NCBI GenBank assembly: GCA_011037195.1
Contig: JAAEAF010000617.1
Span: 124,001-188,000, forward strand
Direction of reading: 5' to 3'
DNA: 64,000 bases
Source of the DNA: Triatoma infestans
Taxonomy: Eukaryota; Arthropoda; Insecta; Hemiptera; Reduviidae
In this document: piece by piece, positions 35,033 to 47,585 of the stretch
How positions within the stretch are numbered: the stretch's first letter is position 1
How the letters are laid out: every line of letters begins with the position of its first letter
Program-made: the position numbers and the translations under genes
The notes under the pieces: generated by a model
Seen by the model: only the letters and a program-made list of their open reading frames with translations
Told to the model about the DNA's origin: nothing
The model's database searches: none

Positions 35033-35896
35033 ATGGAGAAATTTATAGAACAGTTTTCAGTGAAGATAATGATCTACTGGAGGAAACTGTTTTTAAAGAG
35101 TATGGTTATCTATTCCAACTTCGTAATATATATCCGATTATGAAAACTAGTGAACAAAAAATTTTGGGTTTTTCAAGTTCCATTTTTTTTATACTAATAT
35201 TCCTGTATCAAAATTTACTATATATATTGACATCGTATTTTGGTATTGATGAAGTTAAGATATGTTTACAAAGCTTAAGTTATTTCACTTCAAGTAATAA
35301 TTTGTTTATTTTTTTTTTTTCATAGAAGGAATGTAGCTCGAGTATTTAAAGCGATTGTCGGTGGATTGTATACATATGATGAAAATACAGAAAATTTCAG
35401 AGAAGTGTTAAATAAGAAAAAATATATTCGATTGTTTTTAATCAAATATTCACCACTAATGTTTCTAATTTGTGGATTTCTATTTGAAGTTGTCTTATTA
35501 TTGGATAAAGTGATTAATAAACACAATACAAAGATCTATACAGTTGGCGGAGTTTCATTAAATATGGCCCTACCACCATGGGTCCCTTATGGTACCGACA
35601 CAACGTTAAAACAATTAATTACAACAGTTCTTAAGATTATATTCGTTGCATTAATGGACATAGGCTATGCTGCTGTACTTATAACAATTACGGAATTAAT
35701 ACATTCCGTTGCCTTTGAACTGAAAATGTTGATAAAAATCTTTGCAAAGACTACCGGAACGGACAGAATTCTTGTACAATAAATATTATAAAAGAGAGAA
35801 CGCTGATCTGACCAGGATGAGAGAAGATAAAGAGCTGGAGATCTGCTGTAAGTTGTGCCTGAAGGAGAATGCTGTACATTATCAGAGAATTATCAA
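35033..35896 (+). pseudogene. OR copy B exon 1 (broken)
   Basis: 864 nt against 875 in copy C. Frames 35,140-35,325 and 35,366-35,782 keep recognisable receptor peptides, but TM2 is shortened and the frame changes at least three times. The donor GTAAGT is intact. Confidence 0.85.
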
Positions 35897-36539
35897 GTAA
35901 GTAGAGATAATATATGAATTTATCATAAACTCAGTTAAATATGCGATATATTTTCAATAAAGTATAAAGTATAAGTATAAAGTATTTTTCTGAAGCGAGA
36001 TTAATCATATTTGTCTAAATTAAATAACCAATTGGATCAAAAATCATGTTTGAAATACCGCAAAAGGCGGTACTTCATGCAACAATTCTGTGCCCTAAGC
36101 AACCGTTGCCTCTTGAAAATTAGTTTGTTTCAAACTGTTTTTTGTTAACATCCGGGATTTTATCCGTCGTAGCAGGGTATTTTTGATGTTCTAGACCGGT
36201 TTTGTATTCTCATGGATCGTCAGAGTAAGGCTATCAATTCAACTTTATGTTTTTGAAGCGTACTACACTTGTTGATCCTTTTGTTTTATTATTATTTTTA
36301 ATATTCAAAATTACAGATGTTATTTTTTAAAATTATAAAACTTTTCTTAATTATCCTACTATTGCTTCTAATGATTACTGATATTATTATCAACTTAATG
36401 ATTATTATTAAAATTATAATATATTATCGTCATTATATTATTATATAATTAGAAAATAAAATTAACATGTGACAATAAAAGATTTTGGAAGATGAGACTT
36501 TACTTTCGACTATGTTAGAGAAAGTTTTGTGTAATGCCT

Positions 36540-37330
36540 TAATGTTGTTTAAAAAAAATATATATGAATTTACTTTTTAAATATATTGTATATGTTACGG
36601 TAAGGGAAGTGATGCCAATGGACTGCACCGCATTAATAATATGGGTTGTACATAAAAAAGGCAGAAGATTAAAATACCCTAATTCTCGGGGAATTTAGCT
36701 GCTGAGCGTGGTTTACAAAATTTTGGCAATCCTCACCATGGGAAGAGTAACAAATTGTAGCAGAAAGGGCGCTTGGAGACTACCAGTGCGGGTTCCGAAA
36801 ACGAAGATCAACAATAGACCACATCTTAGCAGTTTTAGTAAAATTTTACGAAAATAATTTAGATCTTCTCCAGCTTTGCGTGGTTTCAAAGGGCTTGTGA
36901 CACTATTTCACGTACAGAGCTTGTTAAATATCTAAAATCCCCGCAAGTGTCTACGAAAGTGATCACACTGGTGAATATGATCTTAACTAACACCGTAGCT
37001 AAAGTATCGTTACAAGGAATTCCCAGTAAACACTGTTCTAAAACAAGGAGACCTAGTCTCAACCATCGCCTTTAACTTGGTGCTGGAAATGGCAGTAAGG
37101 AAAACAACTGGAGGCACCATAAAAACCGCGTTCAGTGTGCTAGAAGAAGGAGTTCTACAGGAAGTCATTGGGGCTTCGCATCAACGAAAGTATTAATAAC
37201 TTCGAGAAGACAAAAGAATTTCTGAGAACATCAATTCGAGCCGAACCGTTTTGTAGAGGTAAACAAAACTATATGGTTCCGGATTTTGAATAGTAAATTA
37301 TTTTGTCAGTATCTTCCCAGCAAACGCATG
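36540..37330 (+). pseudogene. RTE-like LINE reverse transcriptase relic, copy B
   Basis: Orthologous position and sequence to the relics of copies A and C, with the same motif block near 36,780. About 300 nt at the 3' side are missing compared with copy A (the stretch around 2,430-2,700). No usable frame remains. Confidence 0.62.
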
Positions 37331-37389
37331 GTCGAGTGCGGAGGCCCCTTAAGCGCGGGGCCGTACCTATAAAAAAATAAAGTGTGGGT

Positions 37390-38160
37390 TTACTGCAAAG
37401 AAACTAACACAATTAGTGTTGACGATTATAGAGTAGTACTACGGACCAAACGGCTACTCTTTCAACATCTCAATTCCATTCATATCGTATAATTTTCCAT
37501 TCTTACCGCATAGCAGTTTTTAGCAGAACTGTTAATAAGATAAGAAATTACAATGAATTGATTTGCATTTTCCGGAGAAATGTTTCAAATAAAAGTTGTA
37601 GCTCATTGTATCATGGTTGAGATTAAGTTTAAATTTTATATCAATTGTAGAATAAACTTAATAAAAATTACTTTTTTGAGGAAACTATGCACCCCCCAAA
37701 CACAAAACTTGTTTAAATGAACTTTCTGGAAAGAAAAGGTACCAAACAATTGTGATTGGTTCACTTTTTATTCATACGATTCACAGTTAGTGTAAAAAAA
37801 ATTGACGGTGTTATTATGAATAAAAAAAAATCGTAGTAAACTGAAATAATTTCAGTCAAAAGCACTTCCGGTTACCCGATTTTCTTTAAACTTGAAATTC
37901 TGACAACATATTTAATTGTAATTAATCGATGACAAAATTGAATAATAAATTGAAATAGAAGTTTTGACGAAAACATAAACCCGCCCCTCACCAGAAAACC
38001 ACCTTAAATGAATTCGGAGAAATGTTCAATAAAAATTGTAGCTCTTTGTATGCGTAGTTGATATTAAAGCTTAAAGAAATTCGTTGGAGCCGTTTTCACC
38101 GAGAAAACCCCAAAAAACTGAAATATCCATTCAGTTTTTCCGGCACTTGTCCGGTTTTGT
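37390..38160. repeat. Dispersed AT-rich repeat, copy B intron 1
   Basis: Orthologous to 2,880-3,480, with an extra ~130 nt near 37,650-37,760 also present in copy C but absent in A. Holds two TTGTAGCTC-type blocks. Confidence 0.48.
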
Positions 38161-38620
38161 CCGGCACTTACCGGTTGAGGAATTTGGACGGGTATGTTCC
38201 TGTCCGGTCTAGTGGTGATTACTCACACGGAATGTAAATTTTGGCTTTCTGCGATTTTCGTTTTTCAACTGTGTTCTTCACATGCAGACGCACGCACACA
38301 TACACCACATACAGACTGTAATAGGATCCGAAGAGAAGGATCTAAAGCAGAGAGCGAACCACAAAAATTGGGAGTCTCATCACTACATAGGCCAGAGTAG
38401 GGGGGGAGACTCTGTTTATATATAGCAGCGTTGTACACAGTTTGTACAGCAGTCACAACGCGTCAGCAACCAGCTATTAACTTTCTCTTCACTCACTCTC
38501 AATCTGTAATTTCTAAATTCATGTAAAGTCCTGGCAGTTTTGCGTTACTTTCTCATTATACATGTTCAGCATTACTTCCAGTTAATTTATCTTTGAAAAA
38601 TTCTGAAAATTAGACACGAT
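38160..38620. repeat. Triplicated TATA-containing block, copy B
   Basis: Orthologous to 3,480-3,940. Same TATATATA stretch near 38,417 and same CATGTTCAGCATTACTTC end. Confidence 0.4.
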
Positions 38621-39018
38621 CGCAATACTTCCTCTATGAGTAGTTAGAGAAAGTAAAAATGCGTTCGCAAACAAAACACAAATGCGTCTATATTTATATG
38701 TGTATTGTAAAAAGTGCTAAGATATGTAATATACATTTGGCTAGTAGCGCTAATGGGGCTTTAGATAGTCTGTACGCAATAGAAATTTCGTTATTGATGG
38801 TATGTCTTTATTTGTGGAGATCTAAGTTGTAATTTGGAAGAATTAATAAAGAAGATGTAATTGTTCTATCGTCTAACTTGTGTATTTTTATTAGTAGGCA
38901 CGTTACGAATACCGGAGACCTGCTAGAGGGTTATCACGTGACACTGTATTACCTACCTGTGTTTATAAATATTAACTTTTGTCCTTAAAAATATTTAAAA
39001 AAACTCTGTTTGTTTCAG

Positions 39019-39118
39019 TCTATTTTCTGATGTACAAAACACATTAACAGCTCCATTGTTTTCGTCATTTGTGCATGCAACACTCATGATTGCACTTTGT
39101 GCTGCTTTTCTTACATTT
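39019..39118 (+). pseudogene. OR copy B exon 2
   Basis: 100 nt, identical to the copy C exon, with TTTCAG and GTAAGT splice sites. Open, but part of a broken gene. It lies inside a roughly 1.45-kb block that is nearly identical to copy C. Confidence 0.8.
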
Positions 39119-39159
39119 GTAAGTAATTAATATAAACGTAAATTATTTTAATATTCTTT

Positions 39160-40590
39160 TTTAATTTATTTGATGTTTATTGCCGGGGATATGTCATTAA
39201 AATAACTTATGATGTCTTTTTTAAGTGAACATACTTTGTTTAGAAAAATCTGTAGAGAAAAAAACACCCGTACGACATTATCTTACTCATAATAGTAAAA
39301 TTATATATTTGAAATTTTACCTATTCGTTTTAATATAAATATAGATTTAATGTGGCGGCGGTGTGGGGTAAGTCCTATCTACTACTCTTGGCAGGTAGAG
39401 AAGTAATTATATTGTGGCCCAGTAAAACGAACCAAAAATATTGAACCAACTTCATTAAAAATTGCAATTTTACGCCGCAAATTCCGCAAAACAACCTAAA
39501 ATTTTTGTTTTGGTCAAGTGTTTCAAATCTATGTGATACTGTTGTATCTGTTGCAGTTATCACAGCAGGTTTAAAGGAAATCGTTATCAACGTTTTTGTG
39601 GAAATTTCAAAAACTCGAAAATCCATTCTATAAAGTAATCGTACATCCGGTCAACCGATTTTCTACAAATATAGGATTCTCGCAATGTTCCTAATATATG
39701 TATATATATATTAACACACACCCATATATATATAAATTTAAGGCTCGTCAACATCTATGGTAATTGGCACCTGGAGCTTTCTCAATGCACTGCCGGCATC
39801 CAAAACGTGTTCTCTCGTTAAGACAACACTGTCCATCACCGGACAGTCAGCTTAGAGGCTCCTAGGAAGAAAAAATCTAAGGGCAGTACAGCTGGACTCG
39901 AACACTGGTCCTCCGCGTTGGAACCCAGTACGCTAACCACTTAGTTATTCCCTTTCCTGTAATATATTGTAATAGTAATTGAATTATATATTGTATAGAA
40001 ATATTTTATTATGAGGAAGCTTAACCTTACTGCCCCACCGGAACACTCAAAAATTCAATTTTCCTTGGAAAATGATTCAATCAGAAGTGACAGGGATTCA
40101 GTTCTGTAGATAGTATACCAAGTTTGGAAAAAAAAAAATCGTTTGAGCCGTTTAGAAGAAAATCAGTAAAATCACACTTTTGGTAGATGGATTTAGGCAT
40201 TCCGGACTGAATTTAGACCACTCTAATGATGCCGAACGAAAGGAATCTCCATAGCTAACTTAGTCCATTACCATATCGCTGCAAACTGTTGGGATAGATT
40301 TGTAATGCCATTAAAGTCTGGTAAAACTGGGCCTGTAGAATCCTCTCAGCTGGAAGTAGTTTAAGAATTCTCCTTGATAGGTCATTCACATTTAACCACA
40401 CTGATAACTTTTTTTATAAAAAGTTGAAAGTGCTTCTTAGCGCGCTAAGTTTCAAATTAACCAGGCATCCAACAATTCAATTCCTTGGAATCCAATTGCA
40501 CTCTAGACTTGGTGTGTATGAGTGGTTTATTGCTTTTAAAATGCAATTTTTCAATAGTAAAAAATACCAGATAATATATAAGTATAAAAA
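39160..40590. other. Unit B intron 2
   Basis: Includes a ~1-kb block (about 39,427-40,435) that unit A lacks, with the second SINE and a dispersed-repeat block near 40,050-40,210. Nearly identical to 52,000-53,100 up to about 40,250. No gene. Confidence 0.45.
39770..39957 (-). repeat. Second SINE of the same family, unit B intron 2
   Basis: On the minus strand a tRNA-like head (TAACTAAGTGGTTAGCG, then GTGTTCGAGTCC) and the same body end (CACTGCCG... CAATGCACTG on +). Shared with unit C at 52,612-52,800 and absent from A. Confidence 0.65.
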
Positions 40591-40600
40591 TGATTTACAC

Positions 40601-40680
40601 AAGCAAGTAGAGATGGAGCAACTACCGTACTGACGGTTGAAGTCAGTAGTTTATTCTTAGTTTGTTGGTGTGGTGAGCAG
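40601..40680 (+). pseudogene. OR copy B exon 3 (broken)
   Basis: 80 nt against 93 in copy C: the 10-nt loss shared with copy A plus one missing codon. The acceptor AG is changed to AC. The frame still ends in CWCGEQ before GTAATA. Confidence 0.7.
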
Positions 40681-40940
40681 GTAATATTAGCAGTAAGTAG
40701 TATAGCATTGCTGAGTTTTTAGCATTTATAAACTTTTATTTGCTTCATTCCGGATAAAAAAAATTATAATGAACATTCCTTGGAAACTAATTATTGGGTT
40801 TTCATTTATTAATTCTAAATAGTTTGAGTCCCAATCATATCTGAATTACCAAAATGTTAAAAACATAATAAATACAAGTTTATTTTCAATTAATTTAAGT
40901 TAATATTTTCCATGAAATCAATCTTTTTTCAGAGAATTTT

Positions 40941-41206
40941 CCTTGATAGCGTGCTACTTTTCGTGGTCATCAACCGGTTTCAGGCGTTCACCCATCATCA
41001 GGATGTTTTGTCAAAATATTTTTATAACATAGACTTACACAGAACAAATTTAGTTGATGCACTTGATTTGGATTTTACACGAGTATATAAACTAAATTTG
41101 CTCTGTGCAAGTGAACGTTATCATACTGTTTTGACAAAACATCCTGTGATGATGGGCGAACTCCCGAAACCAGTCGATGACCACTAAAAGGAGCAGGCTA
41201 TCACGG
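40941..41206. repeat. ~260-bp palindrome, copy B
   Basis: Inverted repeat with arms of about 115-120 nt and a short centre near 41,065-41,085. Outer ends: CTTGATAGCGTGCTAC against GAGCAGGCTATCACGG. Inner ends: CAGAACAAATTTAGTT against ACTAAATTTGCTCTGTG. The right arm continues without a break into the LINE reverse transcriptase relic. Confidence 0.8.
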
Positions 41207-42130
41207 AAAAGATCAGTGATATATTTCCAGTTTTTGTAGATTTAGATAAAGCCTACAATAGTATTCTCTGGTCAAACCCGTTGGAAGCCCAAATGGTAGC
41301 CTCTATCAGTAAGCCAGAAATACAGATTATACAATAACTGCGAAGAGAAAAAATGTGCGACGTGAAAGTTGGGATAAGTTATCCAGAGAAGGTGTAACCT
41401 TGAAAGACCTTCTCCAAAAATGCAATTTATCCCAGCTCTTCTTAAAATATATTTAGACATGAACTAAGCGATAGTGTAGGAAATGTCTAGGATTGAAATA
41501 GAGATGGAAAATTCCTACATATACTCTTCTCTGGAGATGGCAAACTACCTTCGCGAAAGATACTGACGATGTCAGTCTATGTGTAGGCACATAAAAAATG
41601 GAGGATTCAGTATAAACTATTGTAAGTGTGAGTGAGTGTATGGTTAATGGCCCACAAGCTATTGAAGTGAGTGGGAATGAAATAAGGCCAAATTTAATAT
41701 ACCAAAGAAATGGACTGGAGATTGGAAAACATCAGGAATTTACTCGATAAGGAAATTAATGTTTAATTAATTCAAGTACTGGTTGCTGTATGAACTAGGA
41801 GACTGGATTGGTTTGGACACGTCTAAAGTGGAGGATACAAGGATACCGAAATTAATGATGGAATCGGATTCTGAAACAAGAAAAAGTGAGGGAGGCTGAA
41901 TTGTTAAGGAGAGGAATGGTTGAGGAAGCATACACCATCAGGGGTATGGTCTGTCGGGCGCAGGTGCTTAGGATAAGGAGTGTGGAAAAGAAGAGGGAAT
42001 TTCGTTTGAATATAGTTCGGTGAAGTAATTCTCAAATAGATAAATTCCTTAAAAAAAAGTACCGGATATATAAAAATATGAGGGCGACGATATAAAAAAA
42101 CCAAATAATCCGCTGCGACCTAGATGATGT
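41207..42130 (+). pseudogene. LINE reverse transcriptase relic, copy B
   Basis: Directly follows the palindrome. A KAYNSILW-like motif-A piece lies near 41,245, thumb-like pieces follow, and a GRP-type basic C-terminal piece is near 41,880. Many stops. Nearly identical to copy C from about 41,865 to 42,565. Confidence 0.62.
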
Positions 42131-42739
42131 AGCTTCCTTCGAAGTCAAATTTGTTTACAGACTGCAGCCGCCCTTAAAATACGTTTATGTATGCCTGTGT
42201 ATGATGAGAAGCTAGAATTAGCCGGTGGTTTCGCTAAACCCAAGTAGGTGCACACATGAACTATCACAAAGGCCTTATGAGCAGTGTGTGAATGGAATTT
42301 CCCCTCTAATGGGATCCAAATCACTAAAGATTCCTAGAATCCGAAGAACGATCCACATCACTAAAGATTCATAGGAACCAAAGAAGGAACATTCTACCTA
42401 GGACAAAATTGGGTCGGAGGATTATATGCATACATCTATAGCTACAGAAAAACAGTTCAAAACAGTTTTTAATACCAGCCAGAAGACACCATTCTACTTT
42501 CTAATTCTCAACTAATCCGTCTCTCTCTTTATTATCATCTCGCTGCCTTATTCTCTAACTTCTATTAACAGTGTAAAGTCCTTGCAGATTGTGTTTCTAT
42601 TTATTATACAGTGTTCAGCAGATCTATCTAGTTTATTTCTGCTTCTTCATTCCCATATTTAGTCTCTCTAATTCTCTCCTTCTCGCATCCCTTAGATCTT
42701 ACATTGTTACGGATGATTATTGCACTGTGACATGAAAAT

Positions 42740-42915
42740 ATACTGTGCCCCAGTGCCTTCTCAGTGCACTGCCGAGCAGTGTTCTCCCGCTACAGACAGT
42801 ACCCTCCTCCAGCGGAGGGTAGAGGTTCCTACAAAATCTGTGGGCAACATTCTGGATTTGATCCTGAGCCTCCGCGTTGCTAGTTCAGCGCCCTACCCCT
42901 CAACTAATCCCTTAC
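42740..42915 (-). repeat. tRNA-derived SINE, copy B
   Basis: Ortholog of 28,390-28,600 with degraded A and B boxes (GGATTTGATCC on the + strand in place of GGATTCGAACC). Confidence 0.65.
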
Positions 42916-43459
42916 TTCTCCCTTGACTAACGCCAATTAACTACGAACGGAGACCCTAGTTTGTGCACTGTTATTGCGCTTGTCTGTGAAGAGTAGATTG
43001 TATATAGTTTAAGTGTATTGTGTACTGTTCTGACGAAGTGCATGGAATACTGAGCTTTTGTAACCTGTGGGGCCGCTACTCTAGAAGTAACTGCATGCAA
43101 CAGATATCCTTGCGGGCTTTCTCACATCCATTACACACCCAACATTCTGATAATTTAATTATATTCATCAACGCTCAGGGATTTGATAGTTTGAGTTATA
43201 ATGTTATTATTGTCTTTAATGAATCTCAGAAAAATACGATGTTATTCAGTTTTAGGATGAAAATCGTAGATTTATTAGTGAAGTTAATTTCTGGTTATCT
43301 TTAGCCCATTTTGCATCCTTCTCAGAAATTGAGACAAACAACTTCATGAATAAATCGACGTACCTATTTAATCTATAATTCTATTAACCAATAGATATAT
43401 AAAGCATATAATAAATTAGTTTTTTTTTTTAATCAATTCTTTTTATTATATTAATACAG

Positions 43460-43615
43460 TGTGAAGAGCTGAGAGAAGCGTTGTATGCAACAGGTTGGAT
43501 ATATATGACCAAAGATGCAGTACTATATATACAGATTATGTCGTCAAGATCATAGCAACCTCTTGTACTGATCTGTGGTGGGTTATATCAAGCAAATTTT
43601 GACACATTTACTAAT
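43460..43615 (+). pseudogene. OR copy B exon 4 (nonsense)
   Basis: 156 nt with intact splice sites, but codon 32 is TAG at 43,553-43,555 where copy C has CAA. Confidence 0.83.
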
Positions 43616-43883
43616 GTAAGTTCATAAATTTACATTGAACTGTACGTATCATAGTCTATGGCTCCATAACTATAACAGTGTACCCTCTTTTAGAGACTTC
43701 CCCAAGGAAATTGTTTGTATAACTTCTAGCTCATTATTTACCAGTTGGAACAAACACCTAGCAGAATGCTGTACAAACTAATGAAATACTTCCTCGAAAC
43801 TGAATACATGAGAGCAAGAGAATTTTTGCATAAATATTAATTCATTTATTGCGGACTAATCAATTAATTTTTTTTTGTTTCAG

Positions 43884-43947
43884 ATAATGAATAAAGCGTA
43901 TTGCGCATTCATTTTTTAATGTAATCTATGCCGCAAACTCAGAGTGA
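43884..43947 (+). pseudogene. OR copy B exon 5 (7-nt insertion)
   Basis: 64 nt against 57 in copies A and C. Seven bases inserted after the GCGTAT block shift the frame and give an early stop. Confidence 0.8.
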
Positions 43948-45164
43948 TGTTTTTGGTTTGATTTATTCATGACGAAATCTATTTCTGCTACAGTATAAAC
44001 AATAAATTGATTAATCAGACACACCAAGATAATAAACACTAATTATTGGAATTGATGTTAGTTACGACCGTAGTATTTCATATTGTGAGAAGGATATTGA
44101 GGTTCGCTAAAACAACCACTGCTGGAATTTCCTAAACAACAAACACAATAAGTCACGGTTTTCCCATCCGCTCTTATAGCCCTTTATAGAACTTGACACA
44201 CCCTATTTCTTTAACATTTGGTGATGGTATTCACAAATTGAAGTGTAGTTTTAAGAAATTCAAACAGAAAAATTGTTGTAATTACAATTCTTATGTTAGA
44301 TTTCCATATTTTAATCTTATAAATTATTTAAATTTTAATAGTTGATATGTGTTTATTCCGATTTATTCTGCAATAATATCAATAATTTACAATAAATTGC
44401 AATTTGTTATATATATAATACTTTTCTCTATTTATTTAGTTTATTTATATAGTTTACTTTAAAATTTTTAGGTTTATATTTTTATTTGCTTTATAACCTT
44501 TGTATAGGCAATAAATTCCCATTTTCAAAAATTTAAAAAAAGGTTTCTTTTTTTTTAACCGAACCTCAATATCCTTTTTACAATATTATTATAGTTGTAA
44601 TTATTGTTATTATTCCGCTTGGATTATTATTGTTATGGCTTCATTATACAATATTATATGGACAAAGCATAAATAATAAATAGATTCTTTATCTTACATG
44701 ATAATTTGGTGTTTACCTATTAGATATCATGTAGAATGTGGAAAAGGCTGATTATTGTGTAAATACCCAAGAATATAATAGGGTTTTATTATTATATTAA
44801 ATATTCACTCTATGGCCGAAAAATGATCTCAGTCCACATCAGCCCTTTGAGATTCACATATTTGGTGCAATAATACCTTGTCTAGTGTCCAAAAGCACAT
44901 GCTGGATCGATTTCGAGTACACCCTTCCGGCGAGATCCAGATATCCAAGTGAATCAAAGCAAGCCATAGCTTTTGCAGCTTAGGCAAAGTATTTGATATG
45001 GTTTCATTTCAACTGACACTGTTTTATGTATTATGTATTCAGTAAATGGAATAACATGAAAATTCTTTAAAATTACCTGCAAAAAAAGAAACAGTATATC
45101 TGCTGGTCACCCAATTTCTCAATTACTGGAAGGTAACCGTGAATTTCCATGGAAAGGCTTAGTT

Positions 45165-46065
45165 CATAGACAATTTGTATTCCTATAATACATTAATGAC
45201 TTGGAAATAGGACTTCCGGAGGAAGGCATTTTACATGTTGATGATATCACGTCGAATGAGAAAGGCACGGCTGTTAAAGAGGCGGCAAAGCAGCCTATGG
45301 TTACATTTCATCTCTACGATGCATGATATTAACTCTAATTGAGAAGAAAATAAAAGATACCCCATATTTCTAGGTGGTACATTAGTCTGCAGACTTAGGT
45401 GGAAAAGTCATGTGCAGAGAGTGAGTAACCAATTATAATAGCACCTTTTCTTACATAGAATATTATGTGAAGAGTTTCCAGCTGAGCTTACAAAGACTTC
45501 CCATTGTAGTCTATCCATTTCAGAATGGTATAAGGTATTGAGCTGTACGGAGATATCTCCGATTCATCTATTATATTCAGACATACAGACTATTAGAAGA
45601 ATAATGAAAAACAAAGCTCCAGATAGATGCAAGCCTCACTTTCTAGAGTTAACTATGACAGCACTCCCAGTTTTCAAGTTCAAATATACTCAATTACAGA
45701 AATTGCTGATACAATAAAAAAATATTCCTCAAAGTGTTTAAAATAATTTTATTTAAAAAGAAGGGAGGTACACTGGCACGGAATGAGTATGGAAATACAA
45801 AGGTCATGAAATAGATGTGGTTAAAAAATACAAATATTTAGGCGTCGCCATAACTTCCCAGTTCGTATTTGAACAGCATCTCCTTGTTGAGGCTTACAAA
45901 GCAGGCACTTTGTAGATCGTGGGGAAGTGTTACCACTAAGAAATATATTAAATTGTCGGTCAAATGGAAAATTATTTGAAGCGGTCTCGAGATCTATACT
46001 ATGTTATGGTGTGCAAATATAGAATTCGAAGAAGTGGAGAAGCTATTTCGCTAGGCTATATAAGT
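45165..46065 (+). pseudogene. LINE reverse transcriptase relic after unit B
   Basis: Pieces in order, in changing frames: YINDLEIGLPEEGILHVDD (a YIND/xADD-type block) near 45,180, a thumb-like piece near 45,380, then VVKKYKYLGVAITSQF near 45,820 and NGKLFEAVSRSILCYG near 45,970. Typical of CR1/Jockey-group ORF2. Many stops. Confidence 0.6.
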
Positions 46066-47335
46066 AAGTATTTATTGTTGTTTCCGTGAGATTGATCATA
46101 ATTAATTCATAAAAAGACATGCCGAGCTTACATTTTAGTAGGTAATAATTTCTAATTACTTAAGTCGGCGTGCCCTTATGTATGTATGTATTACTAATAA
46201 ATTGCAATAATTTACAAGTTATTTAATAAAAAATAATGTTGTAATGATTTTGACCATAACTTTTGAAAAACGTAACCAATTTAAAAATTTTTTTTTTTTT
46301 TTTAGGAGCTCGAGTGCTATAAAAATATGCAAAAAAAAATGTTCCATTTGAAAAAAAAATGTGGATGCCTGTATTTAGGGATATTGAGGGCTAGTTGCTA
46401 AAAATGGATCAATCACTGAAAATAAACTAGACTAAAAATGATTAAATACGTGTTTTCTATTTTTTCGAAATTTCCCGCCGTTTAAAAAAAAAGTGGGTGG
46501 AGCATATAACTCTGGTCAACCTGTATACAGTCCACTCAATATTTTGACTCTTCAATTTATTTATTTTATTAATCAGAGCCCATCCGAGGTATCTCTCCTC
46601 AATTTATTTATTAATTATCTTTTCTGCATTTACTGTAGAGAGCCTATCAGAGGTTGAGATAATCGGAGCTCACATTTATTTTTATTTTATTTCCTGTTGT
46701 TTACTAAACATATACTATTGTCACTTATATTAAGTTGATTTCTCTTTTCGATTCTTCTTTCTAGTTGCTTTATTTGAAAATTCATCTTTTTTTCTTTTTT
46801 AACTTGGCCTTATTTACAGGAAAATTAGAAAAAAAAAACTTATTCTCTAAAGTAGAACCAATATACATTAAATTTGCAATTCTGTCAATGCTGCTTAAGC
46901 ATATTATATAGATGGTAGAACCATACATTGTACCGGAGTGGTATTTTCGTATGAAGCATAACGCCAAATTAAAAACCTACCCAAGTTTCCTCAAAAAAAA
47001 AATAATTTTTCCACGGAAAATGTTTCAGATAAAAATGATATGCATTTATGTTATGTAAATATTATAACAAGTTTAAAGAAAATCGAAGCAACTGTTACCG
47101 AGAAAATCGCGAAAAACAACAAGAACCATTCAGATGGATTTCAACCAGAACTTATTTGTCTCACATGGGTTGTTCTACCTAAACGAAATACCAAGTTTGA
47201 GGCACGAACGCAATAGTTCTCCTAGTACGAGTATTGGAAGGTAAATGGGAGGTAAATTGTTTTTGGTAGGTAGCATTTTAGAGGAACTGTATATTATACT
47301 GTAAGAGAAGGTTGCATTGAATAAGCTTATAAGGG
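46066..47335. other. AT-rich spacer between units B and C
   Basis: No gene. Poly-T and poly-A runs near 46,285-46,350, a GTCAACCTGTATACAG stretch near 46,518 of a kind seen at ends of some insect DNA transposons, two related ~55-bp blocks (46,550-46,665) and a dispersed-repeat block at 46,985-47,140. Confidence 0.4.
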
Positions 47336-47585
47336 AATTATAGTGCACTGGAAATACTTTCATATTTTATACGTTATAAAACAAGTAATTTTCGAGGAAA
47401 TATATAATAATTAGCATCAATTATGAAACACAAAACCATAAAATATATCTTTTATTTTATTTTATTTTGTAGAAGACATGCAACTGAAGTAATTTTCTAA
47501 TTAAATATTAAACAGTATCGATTATTTCTGATGTAAAAACAAAAATATAAACAATAAAGGTCCAGTTGTCTGTGAACCGTTGAAC

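Larger units (their letters stand above)
35033..43947 (+). pseudogene. Odorant receptor pseudogene, copy B (gene span)
   Basis: Exon homologues lie at 35,033-35,896, 39,019-39,118, 40,601-40,680, 43,460-43,615 and 43,884-43,947. Breaks seen: a missing G near 35,054; a short deletion in the TM2 region near 35,308-35,322; an extra A near 35,737; the same exon 3 lesion as copy A plus one lost codon; TAG in exon 4 at 43,553-43,555; and a 7-nt insertion in exon 5 near 43,908. Exon 2 is open and identical to copy C. Spacing is close to that of copy C, so this unit escaped the large insertions seen in copy A. Confidence 0.86.

Noticed and set aside
39375..39626. 83-residue minus-strand frame repeated at 52,220-52,471
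   Set aside because: Conservation reflects the nearly identical B-C tract; no protein motif and no third copy.
41904..42104. 66-residue minus-strand frame repeated at 54,676-54,876
   Set aside because: Antisense to the LINE relic inside a recently homogenised tract.
46510..46540. DNA transposon terminus (GTCAACCTGTATACAG)
   Set aside because: No matching inverted terminus or target duplication was found nearby.
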